Shown here piece by piece: positions 45,934-55,140 of a stretch of 64,000 nt of DNA. Under the pieces are notes generated by a model. It searched no databases and was not told where the DNA came from. It saw only the letters and a list, made by a program, of their open reading frames with translations. This DNA comes from Clostridia bacterium. Lineage in GTDB: Bacteria > Bacillota > Clostridia > TANB77 > CAG-508. Location of the stretch: contig JAFROW010000001.1 in assembly GCA_017429505.1 (NCBI GenBank), positions 1 to 64,000 of the forward strand. The letters are read 5' to 3'. How positions within the stretch are numbered: the first letter of the stretch is position 1; each line of letters begins with the position of its first letter. The position numbers and the translations under genes are program-made.

Positions 45934-46578
45934 ATGAATAAACTACTTATACGCACTGGAAATTATACAGATTTCGAACAAGAAATTAGAAACGGAAAAT
46001 ATTTGACTACCGAAAACAAAATAGGTAATTTAATCTCTATCTCTGGTGATAGAGGAAAAAGCTTTAAGTTTGGATTTGAAGGTAAAGTATTGTCACAATT
46101 AGCTCCCAGGCGTGATTTTTGGAAAGTATGGCACAATAATATTGGCAAAATCGACGAAGAGCAAAATATGAGGTATTACATTCATGAATACTATCATAAA
46201 GTATTATCGAAAGTTGATATTATGGTACTTTTAAAAGATGAGACATTTCCGATATTATTATGTTATGAAGAAGTTCAAAATTTTTGTCATAGACATATTT
46301 TAGCTGAATATTTAAATATAAGATATGGCATAGGAGTAAATGATATAACAATAGAAAAAGATAGGAATTTTAGTCTTTTTGATAATTTGTATATTTCAAA
46401 TCAGGATAATTTTAATGGTGAAAATAAAAGCAAAAAAATAATACCTAATCCTCGCCCTCAAAGTATTAGACAAATATTGCTAGAAGTACTTAGAGAAGAC
46501 TTAGATAATATACAAGATGAAACGTTCAAAACCAGATTAAATAAATTACTTTATTCTGACTTTGAACGCTCTACATAA
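45934..46578 (+). CDS. DUF488-like protein
   Basis: 214 aa. The tell-tale segment is FPILLCYEEVQNFCHRHILAEYL, matching the LLCxE..CHR motif of DUF488; SQLAPRRDFWKVWHN is a second conserved stretch. DUF488 members are small cytosolic proteins of unknown function with a possible Cys-based site. The C-terminal about 60 residues (KKIIPNPRPQSIRQILLEVL) are extra. It is the only plus-strand gene in its neighbourhood and has its own promoter. Confidence 0.7.
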   Translation: MNKLLIRTGNYTDFEQEIRNGKYLTTENKIGNLISISGDRGKSFKFGFEGKVLSQLAPRRDFWKVWHNNIGKIDEEQNMRYYIHEYYHKVLSKVDIMVLLKDETFPILLCYEEVQNFCHRHILAEYLNIRYGIGVNDITIEKDRNFSLFDNLYISNQDNFNGENKSKKIIPNPRPQSIRQILLEVLREDLDNIQDETFKTRLNKLLYSDFERST

Positions 46579-46586
46579 TTAAATAT

Positions 46587-46757
46587 TTATTTTGAATAAA
46601 ATTCATTTTCTCGGTTCGCTAGAAAGCTGCCTTTTGAATATAGTTCATTATTTGTGTAAATTTCAGTATGTGATACCGCTTCTGCTTTTCTTATTTTTTC
46701 TATTCTTTTAATATCATTTTTATTATTAATAAAATTATCTATACTGTGTTTTATCAT
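46587..46757 (-). CDS. Small protein, 56 aa, unknown
   Basis: MIKHSIDNFINNKNDIKRIE, then KIRKAEAVSHTEIYTNNELY: charged and probably helical. GGAGG six bases before ATG makes it a real gene. Its stop is eight bases from the convergent DUF488-like gene. No family recognised. Confidence 0.6.
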   Translation of the reverse strand: MIKHSIDNFINNKNDIKRIEKIRKAEAVSHTEIYTNNELYSKGSFLANRENEFYSK

Positions 46758-46848
46758 TTCATTCCTCCAAAAATTATACAATTACTAATCCATTTTATAT
46801 TAAATTTATTATTAATTCAATACAAAAATTATTTTCATATACTAAAAT

Positions 46849-49410
46849 TTAAAATATCGAAGCTCTAATCTCCACATTATGCTCTCCCTTCTCCAACTTT
46901 ACGCCAAGTAAGCACCCTGCTATTGCCTCTTTTTCTGCCTTTTTACCATCAACAAATATATCCCAACATTTATCATAAGCAATTCCAAAAGTCAAGTAAC
47001 CATCATCTTTAAAATGTGCTGTTCCAGTTAGTCCATTTTTCTTAATTATAACATTATCAAAATAATTTTTATCTTTATTATCTAGAACTTGCTGAATCTT
47101 TTCATTATCTGAAACATATATCAAATCCATATTTTGCTTTGTATTTATCTCAAATTCAAATTCTTCGTTTTGCTTTAAATGTTTAATTTGTTTTATTCCA
47201 TTCTCGAAACTCCAAATATTTGAATAATCTTTAAATTGTGGTTTTCCGTCTATATAAAGTTGCAAATGCTCTTTGCTAAATAAATATATATTGCAATCTT
47301 TCTTAGCTTTTACTTTGTATTTTATTTTTTTCTCATCTAAGGTCATAGAAGATGAATTCGCTTTTTCACCTTCTAGCGAATCAAGATTATTATTTTTTGT
47401 TTCATAGTCTATAACATTTTTTTCACATTCTAATACACTTGAACTTTCTATACTTTGAAAAAAATTTTCTTTGCTTATAATATCTTCTTTTTGCGATTTT
47501 CCCTCATTATTAGAATAATCATTATAATTTCCATTATTTTTTAAAAATCCACGTATTAGCTCATTTTGCATTTCGAACGGATTATCATTTTGTTTATTAT
47601 TATCAGCCAAATAATACCCAATATTAAGATTATTTTTATTTTTATAAACATAAAAATTATCATACTTTTCTATAAACTCAAAACCATATATTTCATTATC
47701 TTCTAATTGCCTTCTAGTTATATAATATTTTACACCAGCAATATAATAATTCAAAAATGTCCCACTAAATGAAGTAACCCAAAGTTTATCGTCCATTTGA
47801 ACATTATATCCTAGCCTGTACATTGATTCCAAGTTTTTTGTATTTCTTGCAGAAGTAAAAAAGCCAATATTGCTATATCCAAATTTTAAAGACATATTGC
47901 TTCCATATTCATCTGGTTCAAAAACAATTCTCTCTATTTCTGGATTTTTTATTTTAGGTATAAAATGCTTCATAAAACTATCATATTGAACTACATATCT
48001 TCTTTCAAAATATTTGTCATCATTATTTTGCCCTGACTTTGCACCAACCAGCAAATCGAAAATAATCACCACCAAAAGCAGCAAAGCCCAGGTCTTTCGC
48101 AGATTTTTTTTATTAAAATACATATAAGTTATGCACAACATAAGCAAGTATACAAAGCATGATAAAACTATTGACTTTATACTTACAGAAAATCTATCTA
48201 AAACTAAATATCCTTTTTTTAGAAAAATAATTTCTAATATAGTTACAAATGTAAAACACAATCCGCTTACTGCAAAATGCCACTTTTTACAATATTCTTT
48301 ATGTTGAAATTCCCTTGCTCCCATTAGTATAAGTGTAAAAATTAATGTAAAAGAATATCTATAATTAAAGCAATTTGGCACAGTAAATGCGTGCCATAAT
48401 TTATTTAAAAATGGCGAAATAATTGGCAGTAGCAAAAACACAATAATTGCAGAAAAAGCCAATTTTTCATGTACATTAATTTTTTTATTTAAGTAATACA
48501 TTGGCAAAAGTAAAATTATAAAAGTGCTTGAAAATACTAAACATGATTTTTGTGTAAAACTATAGATGTAATTATTAAATACTACATTTGTAAACATTCT
48601 TATTTTTTCTTCATCAATCTCTATTAAAGAAATGTCTGTACTCATAGTTCCTTTTAACTGCATAATTGATGGCAAAATAACTATCATTCCTATTCCAAAA
48701 GAAATGCCTATTGCAAGCAAAAATTTAAATAAAACTTTGCCAAAATCAACTAATACAGATTTTTTCTGTGTTATGAAATATCTTGGTAAAAAATAAATCC
48801 CTGCAAAAAAAGCCACAATATACCCTATATAATAATTGGTTAATATTGCATAAGATAAGCTTAATACAATTGGCAATATTTTTCCATTTTCTAAAAACTT
48901 ATCCACAAAAAGTAGAATTATTGGTAACATATATACACAATCTAACCACATTATGTGGAAACTATAGCATATTACATAAGATGAAAATGCATAAATTAGT
49001 CCAAATATAATTGTTTCATTTGATTTATAATTGTATGATTTTTCTAAAAAAAACATCATAAAATTCGCTATAAGTATTATTTTTATTGCAATAAGTATCT
49101 CAACAAAAATATCCATATTGCTTGTATTAAAAAACACTACAAGTATATTTAGTGGGCTCATTAAGTAATATGCAAAAGTTGTATAGAAGTTGTTCGCAAG
49201 TCCTAAATTCCAACTAATCGCAATACTTTTGCCATGTAGTATTACTTCTCTTAAATAGCAAAAAAAGTTAATATATTGATTGTATAGGTCACTTTTTAAA
49301 ATAGAATATTTTCCAAATGGATAAATCTCCATCATTTTTAAATAAATTAAATATATTATTATGCATAAAAAAGAGGCTATAATATATTTATTTTTTATTA
49401 ATCTTTTCAT
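46849..49410 (-). CDS. YfhO-family membrane protein
   Basis: 853 aa: about 12 transmembrane helices over the first 560 residues, including SDLYNQYINFFCYLREVILH and WNLGLANNFYTTFAYYLMSP, both typical of YfhO, then an extracytoplasmic C-terminal domain ending GVKLEKGEHNVEIRA. YfhO proteins (GT-C-like) take part in glycosylating lipoteichoic acid in Bacillus and Listeria. It lies near the surface-glycan export cluster. Confidence 0.9.
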   Translation of the reverse strand: MKRLIKNKYIIASFLCIIIYLIYLKMMEIYPFGKYSILKSDLYNQYINFFCYLREVILHGKSIAISWNLGLANNFYTTFAYYLMSPLNILVVFFNTSNMDIFVEILIAIKIILIANFMMFFLEKSYNYKSNETIIFGLIYAFSSYVICYSFHIMWLDCVYMLPIILLFVDKFLENGKILPIVLSLSYAILTNYYIGYIVAFFAGIYFLPRYFITQKKSVLVDFGKVLFKFLLAIGISFGIGMIVILPSIMQLKGTMSTDISLIEIDEEKIRMFTNVVFNNYIYSFTQKSCLVFSSTFIILLLPMYYLNKKINVHEKLAFSAIIVFLLLPIISPFLNKLWHAFTVPNCFNYRYSFTLIFTLILMGAREFQHKEYCKKWHFAVSGLCFTFVTILEIIFLKKGYLVLDRFSVSIKSIVLSCFVYLLMLCITYMYFNKKNLRKTWALLLLVVIIFDLLVGAKSGQNNDDKYFERRYVVQYDSFMKHFIPKIKNPEIERIVFEPDEYGSNMSLKFGYSNIGFFTSARNTKNLESMYRLGYNVQMDDKLWVTSFSGTFLNYYIAGVKYYITRRQLEDNEIYGFEFIEKYDNFYVYKNKNNLNIGYYLADNNKQNDNPFEMQNELIRGFLKNNGNYNDYSNNEGKSQKEDIISKENFFQSIESSSVLECEKNVIDYETKNNNLDSLEGEKANSSSMTLDEKKIKYKVKAKKDCNIYLFSKEHLQLYIDGKPQFKDYSNIWSFENGIKQIKHLKQNEEFEFEINTKQNMDLIYVSDNEKIQQVLDNKDKNYFDNVIIKKNGLTGTAHFKDDGYLTFGIAYDKCWDIFVDGKKAEKEAIAGCLLGVKLEKGEHNVEIRASIF

Positions 49411-49496
49411 AAATATATTATAGCCAAATTTTTACATTAAATTACTATAAATCATCAATTTTAATTCTTTAATTTTTTTACTTATTTGACAGCTTT

Positions 49497-49528
49497 CGAC
49501 AGACTTTTCAAAAATTATATGCTAGAAT
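49497..49528 (+). promoter_or_regulatory. Extended -10 promoter of the 47-aa gene
   Basis: TATGCTAGAAT has TG before the -10 TAGAAT (49523-49528); upstream TTGACA and TCGACA are candidate -35 boxes at non-ideal spacing. Confidence 0.5.
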
Positions 49529-49564
49529 AGTATTTACACTCACTTCAAAAGGAGGTGAATACCA

Positions 49565-49708
49565 ATGCATAAAAAGACAAACGACAAAAAATCAAAAGAA
49601 AAAAGCCATATCACAATTCCTAAAGTACTACATAAATTAATAGACATTTTTAAATTACTTTATGAACTTTGTGTATGGATTAAAGCTATTATAAAGTTAT
49701 TCTTTTAA
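49565..49708 (+). CDS. 47-aa basic peptide with hydrophobic C-terminus
   Basis: MHKKTNDKKSKEKSHITIPK, then an amphipathic/hydrophobic end (LYELCVWIKAIIKLFF). AGGAGGTGA lies six bases before ATG and a strong terminator follows, so it is a complete one-gene unit. The shape suits a membrane-active peptide or type I toxin; no antisense RNA is visible. A partial duplicate of the start region lies at 49763-49790 (CACTTCGAAAGAATACAATG). Confidence 0.65.
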   Translation: MHKKTNDKKSKEKSHITIPKVLHKLIDIFKLLYELCVWIKAIIKLFF

Positions 49709-49723
49709 TAGCTTTAAGATTTA

Positions 49724-49757
49724 AAAGAGGTTGTGCTGCAACACAACCTCTTTTTTT
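49724..49757 (+). terminator. Terminator of the 47-aa gene
   Basis: AGAGGTTGTG and ACACAACCTCT pair across CTGC and run into seven T. Confidence 0.85.
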
Positions 49758-49973
49758 ACATTCACTTCGAAAGAATACAATGCACAAAAATCTTTCTATA
49801 TATATTATACACTATTTTCAAAAAAATGCAATAAATTTTCAATTATTTTTTCAAAAAGATTTCTACAAAATTCGACATTTTTCATCTTAATTGCTCCATA
49901 ATTTAGCACCCATTTGTTTAACAACCATTTATTTGATAAAACATTTTTTCATAATTTTTTGCATTTAATTATT

Positions 49974-51551
49974 CTACATTCTCTCAAACAATGGTTCAAT
50001 ATTGTCAAGAACTATTTCATTTTCTAGTTTTATAGGCTCCCATGTGCAACTTTCTAATTTTAAATAATCTCTAATTTTCTTTGCTGTACCTGGCATAAAT
50101 GGTTCAATTACATTAGAAATATTTGCAATTAAATTAGCACATGTAAACATTGTATTATTGAATTCACCTATATCTTCTTTAGCCTGTACCCATGGCTTTC
50201 TTTCATCATAATATTTATTTGCGAAATCTAGTAGCTCTATAATTTTTAAAGTTGCATTTCTAAACTCTATTTTTTCCATAAATTCTGCAATTTCGTTATA
50301 TTTGTTTTCTATTTCTTTTTGCACTTCTTCATCAATCTTTGCTACTGGAATATTTGCCAATCCTTTAAATTTAAGAGTTCTATTAATAAAATTACCAAGT
50401 TTATTTGTAATTTCATTATGAGTCATAATATACTCTTCTTCTGTAAAGTTTGCATCTCTTGTTTCTGGACCATTTCTTAATAAATGAAATCTTAATGTAT
50501 CGACATTGTATCTGTCTAATGCTTCTAAAATTGTTAATCCAATTCCCTTACTCTTCGAAAATTTTTGCTCATTAAAATTCAAATATTCTGCAGATACAAT
50601 TCTATCAGGGCATTTTATTCCTTCTTCTAAACCTATTAATAATCCTGGCAAAATAAGAGTGTGGAATGTTATATTATCTTTAGCATGAACCATATACATT
50701 CTGTTGTTATCTTTTTCTGTCCACCAATCTTTCCAATCAGCTCCTCTTTCTTCACAAACTTGCATTGTGTCTGTAAGATAACCTAAAACTGCATCTATCC
50801 ATACATACATTCTTTTATCTTCAAAACCCTCAACAGGTATTTCTATTCCCCAATCTAAATTTCTTGTAACAGCTCTATCTCTTAGCCCTTCTTTTAAATA
50901 CTTATTTGTTTCGTTTATAGCATTTTTTCTCCAATTAACATTGTTTTTCTCAACATATTGTTCTATTCTTGGTTGCAACTTTGAAAGAGCTATATATAAA
51001 TTTTTATTTTTCTTTGTTGTAACTTTTGATCCACAATCTGCACAAACTGCATTTACTAAATCCTCTTTAGTTGGAACATATCCACAATCACATTGATCCC
51101 CTTTTGTTTCGTTTCCACAATTTGGGCAAATTAGTTTTAACTCTCTATCAGCAACAAATTTATTGCAACTCTCACAAAAGATATCATCATCTTCTTTTTC
51201 ATAAATATATCCATTATCATATAGTTTTCTGAAAATTTCTTTTACTTTTTCTTTATGATAATCACTTTCTGTTTTGCTATATAAATCATAAGAAAATCCC
51301 ATTTTATTAAAAACTTCTGTGAATTCTTTATGATATTTTTCTGCTATTTCTTTTGGTGAAATATTCTCTTTTTTGGCTCTTTCTGTAATAGGTGTTCCAT
51401 GGCAATCTGTACCTGAAACATATATTACATCATCACCTATTTGTCTATGAAATCTTGCTAATACATCTCCTGAAATTAATCCCGCTAAATGACCTAAATG
51501 TAAAGAGCTATTTGCATAAGGCCATGCTCCTCCTATTAAAACTTTTTTCAT
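49974..51551 (-). CDS. metG: Methionyl-tRNA synthetase
   Basis: Charges tRNA-Met. 525 aa without the C-terminal tRNA-binding domain found in many relatives. WPYANSSLHLGHLAGL carries HLGH; FSKSKG is the KMSKS-type loop. Zinc ligands form two knuckles: CESC/CPNC and CDCG/CADC. It begins 27 bases after the GtrB-like gene, suggesting co-transcription with the glycan cluster. Confidence 0.96.
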   Translation of the reverse strand: MKKVLIGGAWPYANSSLHLGHLAGLISGDVLARFHRQIGDDVIYVSGTDCHGTPITERAKKENISPKEIAEKYHKEFTEVFNKMGFSYDLYSKTESDYHKEKVKEIFRKLYDNGYIYEKEDDDIFCESCNKFVADRELKLICPNCGNETKGDQCDCGYVPTKEDLVNAVCADCGSKVTTKKNKNLYIALSKLQPRIEQYVEKNNVNWRKNAINETNKYLKEGLRDRAVTRNLDWGIEIPVEGFEDKRMYVWIDAVLGYLTDTMQVCEERGADWKDWWTEKDNNRMYMVHAKDNITFHTLILPGLLIGLEEGIKCPDRIVSAEYLNFNEQKFSKSKGIGLTILEALDRYNVDTLRFHLLRNGPETRDANFTEEEYIMTHNEITNKLGNFINRTLKFKGLANIPVAKIDEEVQKEIENKYNEIAEFMEKIEFRNATLKIIELLDFANKYYDERKPWVQAKEDIGEFNNTMFTCANLIANISNVIEPFMPGTAKKIRDYLKLESCTWEPIKLENEIVLDNIEPLFERM

Positions 51552-51578
51552 TTTACTATCATTCCCTTCTTTTCCAAC

Positions 51579-52523
51579 TTACTCATTCATTTCCTTCTCC
51601 CCATTATATTCATTAACAAGATACAATGGTCTATGTTTTGTTTCATTAAAAATTCTACCTAAATATTCTCCAACAATCCCAAATAATAAAATTTGTACAC
51701 CCGAGAAAAACAAAATAAGTATAATAATTGCTTGAAATGCTTGCATCATAGTACTTGTAATTATACATTTAGCTATTACATATGCAAAATATGCAAAAAG
51801 CATCATAAATGTTGGAATAGCAACCCATGTCGCAATTCGAAGTGGCGAAGTTGTAAAAGAAGTAATTCCATCTATTGCCAAATCTATAAGCTTCATATAG
51901 TTCCATTTTGTCTTTCCTGCAATTCTTGCATCTCTATCATACAAAACTTCTTTCTTTTTATACCCTATCCAACTAAACATACTTTTCGTGTTTCTCTGAG
52001 ATTCTCTAAGTTTTTTAAGTGCATTCACACATCTTCTATCTAAAAGTCTGAAATCTCCTGTGTCTCTTTGTATTTCGACATTTGTCATTTTTTGTAAAAC
52101 TTTATAATACATTTTTGATGTAAATTTTTTTAAGAAGGTTTCACCATCTCTTGAACGACGCCTTGCATAGACATCATCATATCCTTCTTCCCAATACTTT
52201 ATAAGCTCGGGAATTAATTCTGGTGGATCTTGCAAATCTGCATCAATAAAAATCACACAATCTCCTGTTGCATAATCAAGCCCTGCCATCATCGCAATTT
52301 CTTTTCCAAAATTTCTTGAAAAATCCACATAGCAATATCTTGAATCTTTTGCTCTGTATTCTTTTATTAACTCTATGGTTTTGTCTTTGCTTCCATCATT
52401 TACAAAGAGTATTTCAAATTGATATTTACTTAATTCATCCATTAATTTATTTAATCTTTCATATAAATATGGCAATGACTCTTCTTCGTTATATGCTGGC
52501 ACTATAATACTTATTTTTTTCAT
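51579..52523 (-). CDS. GtrB/DPM1-like glycosyltransferase (GT2)
   Basis: 314 aa. ISIIVPAYNEEESLPYLYERL, FVNDGSKDKT, FIDADLQDPPELIPEL (the DxD-type metal site) and RDTGDFRLLDRR form a GT2 domain; two C-terminal helices anchor it. It transfers a sugar from a nucleotide donor to undecaprenyl phosphate. Next to the GtrII-like protein, which would use that lipid-linked sugar outside the membrane. Confidence 0.93.
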   Translation of the reverse strand: MKKISIIVPAYNEEESLPYLYERLNKLMDELSKYQFEILFVNDGSKDKTIELIKEYRAKDSRYCYVDFSRNFGKEIAMMAGLDYATGDCVIFIDADLQDPPELIPELIKYWEEGYDDVYARRRSRDGETFLKKFTSKMYYKVLQKMTNVEIQRDTGDFRLLDRRCVNALKKLRESQRNTKSMFSWIGYKKKEVLYDRDARIAGKTKWNYMKLIDLAIDGITSFTTSPLRIATWVAIPTFMMLFAYFAYVIAKCIITSTMMQAFQAIIILILFFSGVQILLFGIVGEYLGRIFNETKHRPLYLVNEYNGEKEMNE

Positions 52524-52571
52524 ATTTGCAAATCCTTTCTTTTAATACTTATATATTTAATTAAACTATAT

Positions 52572-54185
52572 TTAATAATTGCATAAATGTAATTTATTAT
52601 TTTCAAATACTATTTGCTCTTCATCAAATTCATCCCAATTTTTATTCTTAAATACTTTTTCCATATTCTCATCTTTTTTTACTAACTTTATATCTCTTTT
52701 TAAATAATATTTTAAAATCTCAACTGTACTCCAATCACTCGAATAACTTTTAACATTCATATCAGATGTTGCAAAAATTCCGTTATACGTATAATTGGGC
52801 TTTTCATCTTCATACCACGAAAGCTCAGTTATAGTGTTCCCTGTTGTTTCTTCATATGCTTTAATCTGTTCAGCGATTTGCATTGTAATTTTTTGATCAT
52901 TCTTATTTAGCAAATATCTATCTTTTTCAATCTTAATAAATTTTTGTGCTTGAAAAGTAAGTAGCATCACACTAAAAAAGATAATTGCATATTTTGATAT
53001 TCCTTCTAATTCATAATTCATTGCTAAATATAAAGTTAAAACTCCATACATAGAAGCAAACGAATATGTTGACCTAGGTCCAAACCAAATTGAATTTGTC
53101 GGTTGCAAAATTTGTGGAGCAATCGCAATAAATGTAATTCCAATTAAAATATATACAAACTTTAGTATTAAACAGAACTTTTTCTCTTCATTCCATATTT
53201 TACTACAAAAAACCGCAAAAGTAAAGAGAATAAGCAAAATAAATGTATATTTTGGAAATATTCCATACATTGTTTTAAATATGTTGCTAGTATTTAGCCA
53301 AATTTTTTCTAGTGAATCAAAAATTGCAATTTGTCCATTTATTCTGCTTTCTTTAAATTTTATTTTTACAAATAAAAAATTAATTAGTGCCGGAATTGCA
53401 TAAATAAATCCAGCTATAACATTGTTTGCAATAAACTCTTTTATTGCATAGGAAAAATCGCTAGTTTTTTCCGAAGCAACAAAGTTAAGTTTCTTTGATT
53501 CGTGCGGTTGCGAAGCAACCTGCACATGTGGCGAAGCCACTTTTCTTATATTTTTTGAATATTTTAAAATAAAAACTAAAGCAACAGACAAAAAAATTCC
53601 TACAACACCTTGATACAGGCAATTTGCTATAAACATTAAAATTAAACTATAAAGTAAAAATCTCTTTGACCCTATATTTTTTGGCAACATTTTTTTTATT
53701 TTTTTAGTTTTTTCACCATTTACTAAACTTTTACTATTTTCAAAATATTTTTGCAAATTCATCAAAGCCAATACACAGGCTAAAATTCCAAGCCACATAA
53801 AACCTTTTTCTATAAACAAAAAAAGCTCTATAGAAAATGGATTTATAATAATGAGTGTTGGAATTATTATTTTTAACATTTTGCTCTGTACATCTCTTTC
53901 TATTGTTTTGTATAAAACATATTGACTCAAGACGGCACAAAATATTGCTAAAACATATGAAATCAGATACATAGCATGTTCTGAGATATTTATTATCTTA
54001 AAAAATTTTAAAACTGTTCCTGTAATAAACCTTCCAGACATAGCATATTGTATATATACCGCTTCTTTATCAAAATTAAATACTGCATAAGTATCTGTGG
54101 CATATTCTAATTTTATAAGCATTCCAAAAAAAGCAATAGTTATAAACAAATATAATATAAACACTTTATTTTTCAATATTCTCAC
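52572..54185 (-). CDS. GtrII-like membrane glucosyltransferase with in-frame repeat
   Basis: 537 aa, about 11 helices. NFDKEAVYIQYAMSGRFITG and IFCAVLSQYVLYKTIERDVQ near the start match the GtrII family that glycosylates surface polymers from lipid-linked sugar. Residues about 213-250 (KVASPHVQVASQPHESKKLN onward) are the in-frame translation of the three-hairpin repeat (53437-53550), inside the loop after one helix. Frame is kept on both sides, so a full protein can be made. It follows the GtrB-like gene. Confidence 0.8.
   Translation of the reverse strand: MRILKNKVFILYLFITIAFFGMLIKLEYATDTYAVFNFDKEAVYIQYAMSGRFITGTVLKFFKIINISEHAMYLISYVLAIFCAVLSQYVLYKTIERDVQSKMLKIIIPTLIIINPFSIELFLFIEKGFMWLGILACVLALMNLQKYFENSKSLVNGEKTKKIKKMLPKNIGSKRFLLYSLILMFIANCLYQGVVGIFLSVALVFILKYSKNIRKVASPHVQVASQPHESKKLNFVASEKTSDFSYAIKEFIANNVIAGFIYAIPALINFLFVKIKFKESRINGQIAIFDSLEKIWLNTSNIFKTMYGIFPKYTFILLILFTFAVFCSKIWNEEKKFCLILKFVYILIGITFIAIAPQILQPTNSIWFGPRSTYSFASMYGVLTLYLAMNYELEGISKYAIIFFSVMLLTFQAQKFIKIEKDRYLLNKNDQKITMQIAEQIKAYEETTGNTITELSWYEDEKPNYTYNGIFATSDMNVKSYSSDWSTVEILKYYLKRDIKLVKKDENMEKVFKNKNWDEFDEEQIVFENNKLHLCNY
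53437..53550 (-). repeat. Three-hairpin repeat, in-frame coding copy
   Basis: Minus strand copy of the element at 32323-32435. GTGGC-TTC-GCCAC here replaces GTGAC-TTC-GTCAC there, a paired A-T to G-C change that keeps the stem. GGTTGC-TTC-GCAACC and GGAAAAA..TTTTTCC are also kept. Confidence 0.85.
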
Positions 54186-54201
54186 CTTCCTTTAGAGTTA
54201 A

Positions 54202-54229
54202 TTTTGGGACGGAGAAAAAATTCACTCTC
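54202..54229 (-). repeat. GGGACGG-core repeat, copy 2
   Basis: Directly after the Wzm stop. GAGT-AATTTT-type arms flank TTCTCCGTCCC. Same core as 3703, 57239 and 58592. Confidence 0.6.
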
Positions 54230-54230
54230 T

Positions 54231-55004
54231 TTACAATTGCTCTGCAAATCCTTTCTGCAACTTATTAAAAATTTTGTATCCTATAATACAAGCTAAAATT
54301 CCTATAATAATCAAAATAACTAATGGTCTAATTTCCACCGATTTTTGATAATAAAAAATATCTCTATATGCATTTATTATATAAGTCATTGGATTGTATT
54401 TTAAAATCCATTGATACTCTACAGGAATAGTATCTTGTGAATATACAATTGGTGCTGCATAAAATAAAAGTTGTAAAATAATACCAATAAAATGTTGCAA
54501 ATCCCTAAAATACACGCAAATGCTTGAAATGACAAAAGAAATCGTCAAAATTATTAAGTATTGTGCAACTAGAATAATCGGATAAAATAAAATATATTTT
54601 GAAAGCCCTATTCCCCCAACAATTACAAACCCTAAAATTATCAATGTAGAAATAAGAAAATTAATTGTTTCTGCAGTAACTACAGATATTGGCACAATTT
54701 CTCTTGGAAAATACACTTTTTTTATAATATTTCCGTTTTCTATCATAGTAAATGCCGACTTATTTATAGCTATTGAAAAAAATGTCCAAGGAATAATTCC
54801 ACAGCACAAAAATATTGCATAATTATCTTGTTTGTTTTTTAGTATTAAAGAAAAAATAATTGCATAAACCATAATTTGGAGTAATGGGTTCAAAAAAGAC
54901 CACACTACTCCTAAAAAAGAATTTTTGTATTTACTTCTAACTTCTTTTTTCACACTTGTTTTTAGCAATTCTCTATAATTATATAATTCTTTAAAGACAT
55001 TCAT
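54231..55004 (-). CDS. ABC-2 polysaccharide exporter permease (Wzm/TagG-like)
   Basis: 257 aa, six helices. RSKYKNSFLGVVWSFLNPLL is the family signature near the N-terminus, FPREIVPISVV and YRDIFYYQKS follow. With the Wzt-like ATPase (57673-58434) it exports lipid-linked teichoic acid or O-antigen-type polymer. Between GtrII-like and glycosyltransferase genes. Confidence 0.93.
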   Translation of the reverse strand: MNVFKELYNYRELLKTSVKKEVRSKYKNSFLGVVWSFLNPLLQIMVYAIIFSLILKNKQDNYAIFLCCGIIPWTFFSIAINKSAFTMIENGNIIKKVYFPREIVPISVVTAETINFLISTLIILGFVIVGGIGLSKYILFYPIILVAQYLIILTISFVISSICVYFRDLQHFIGIILQLLFYAAPIVYSQDTIPVEYQWILKYNPMTYIINAYRDIFYYQKSVEIRPLVILIIIGILACIIGYKIFNKLQKGFAEQL

Positions 55005-55103
55005 TTTTTATTCCTTCCTTGTAATTATAACAGCAAATTCTATATTCAATGAAATATAGAAATATTATATTTTTATTGTATATAACCGCGTTTTAAATAA
55101 AAT

Positions 55104-55137
55104 TTAACTCAGTCAAAATTGTAATTATTTTTTAACT
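55104..55137. repeat. 34-bp repeat, second copy
   Basis: Differs from 21685-21718 at two positions. It lies just past the 3' end of the glycosyltransferase gene. Confidence 0.6.
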
Positions 55138-55140
55138 TTT

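Noticed and set aside
49974-51551. T-box leader before metG
   Set aside because: Only 27 bases separate metG from the upstream gene and no T-box motif is visible.
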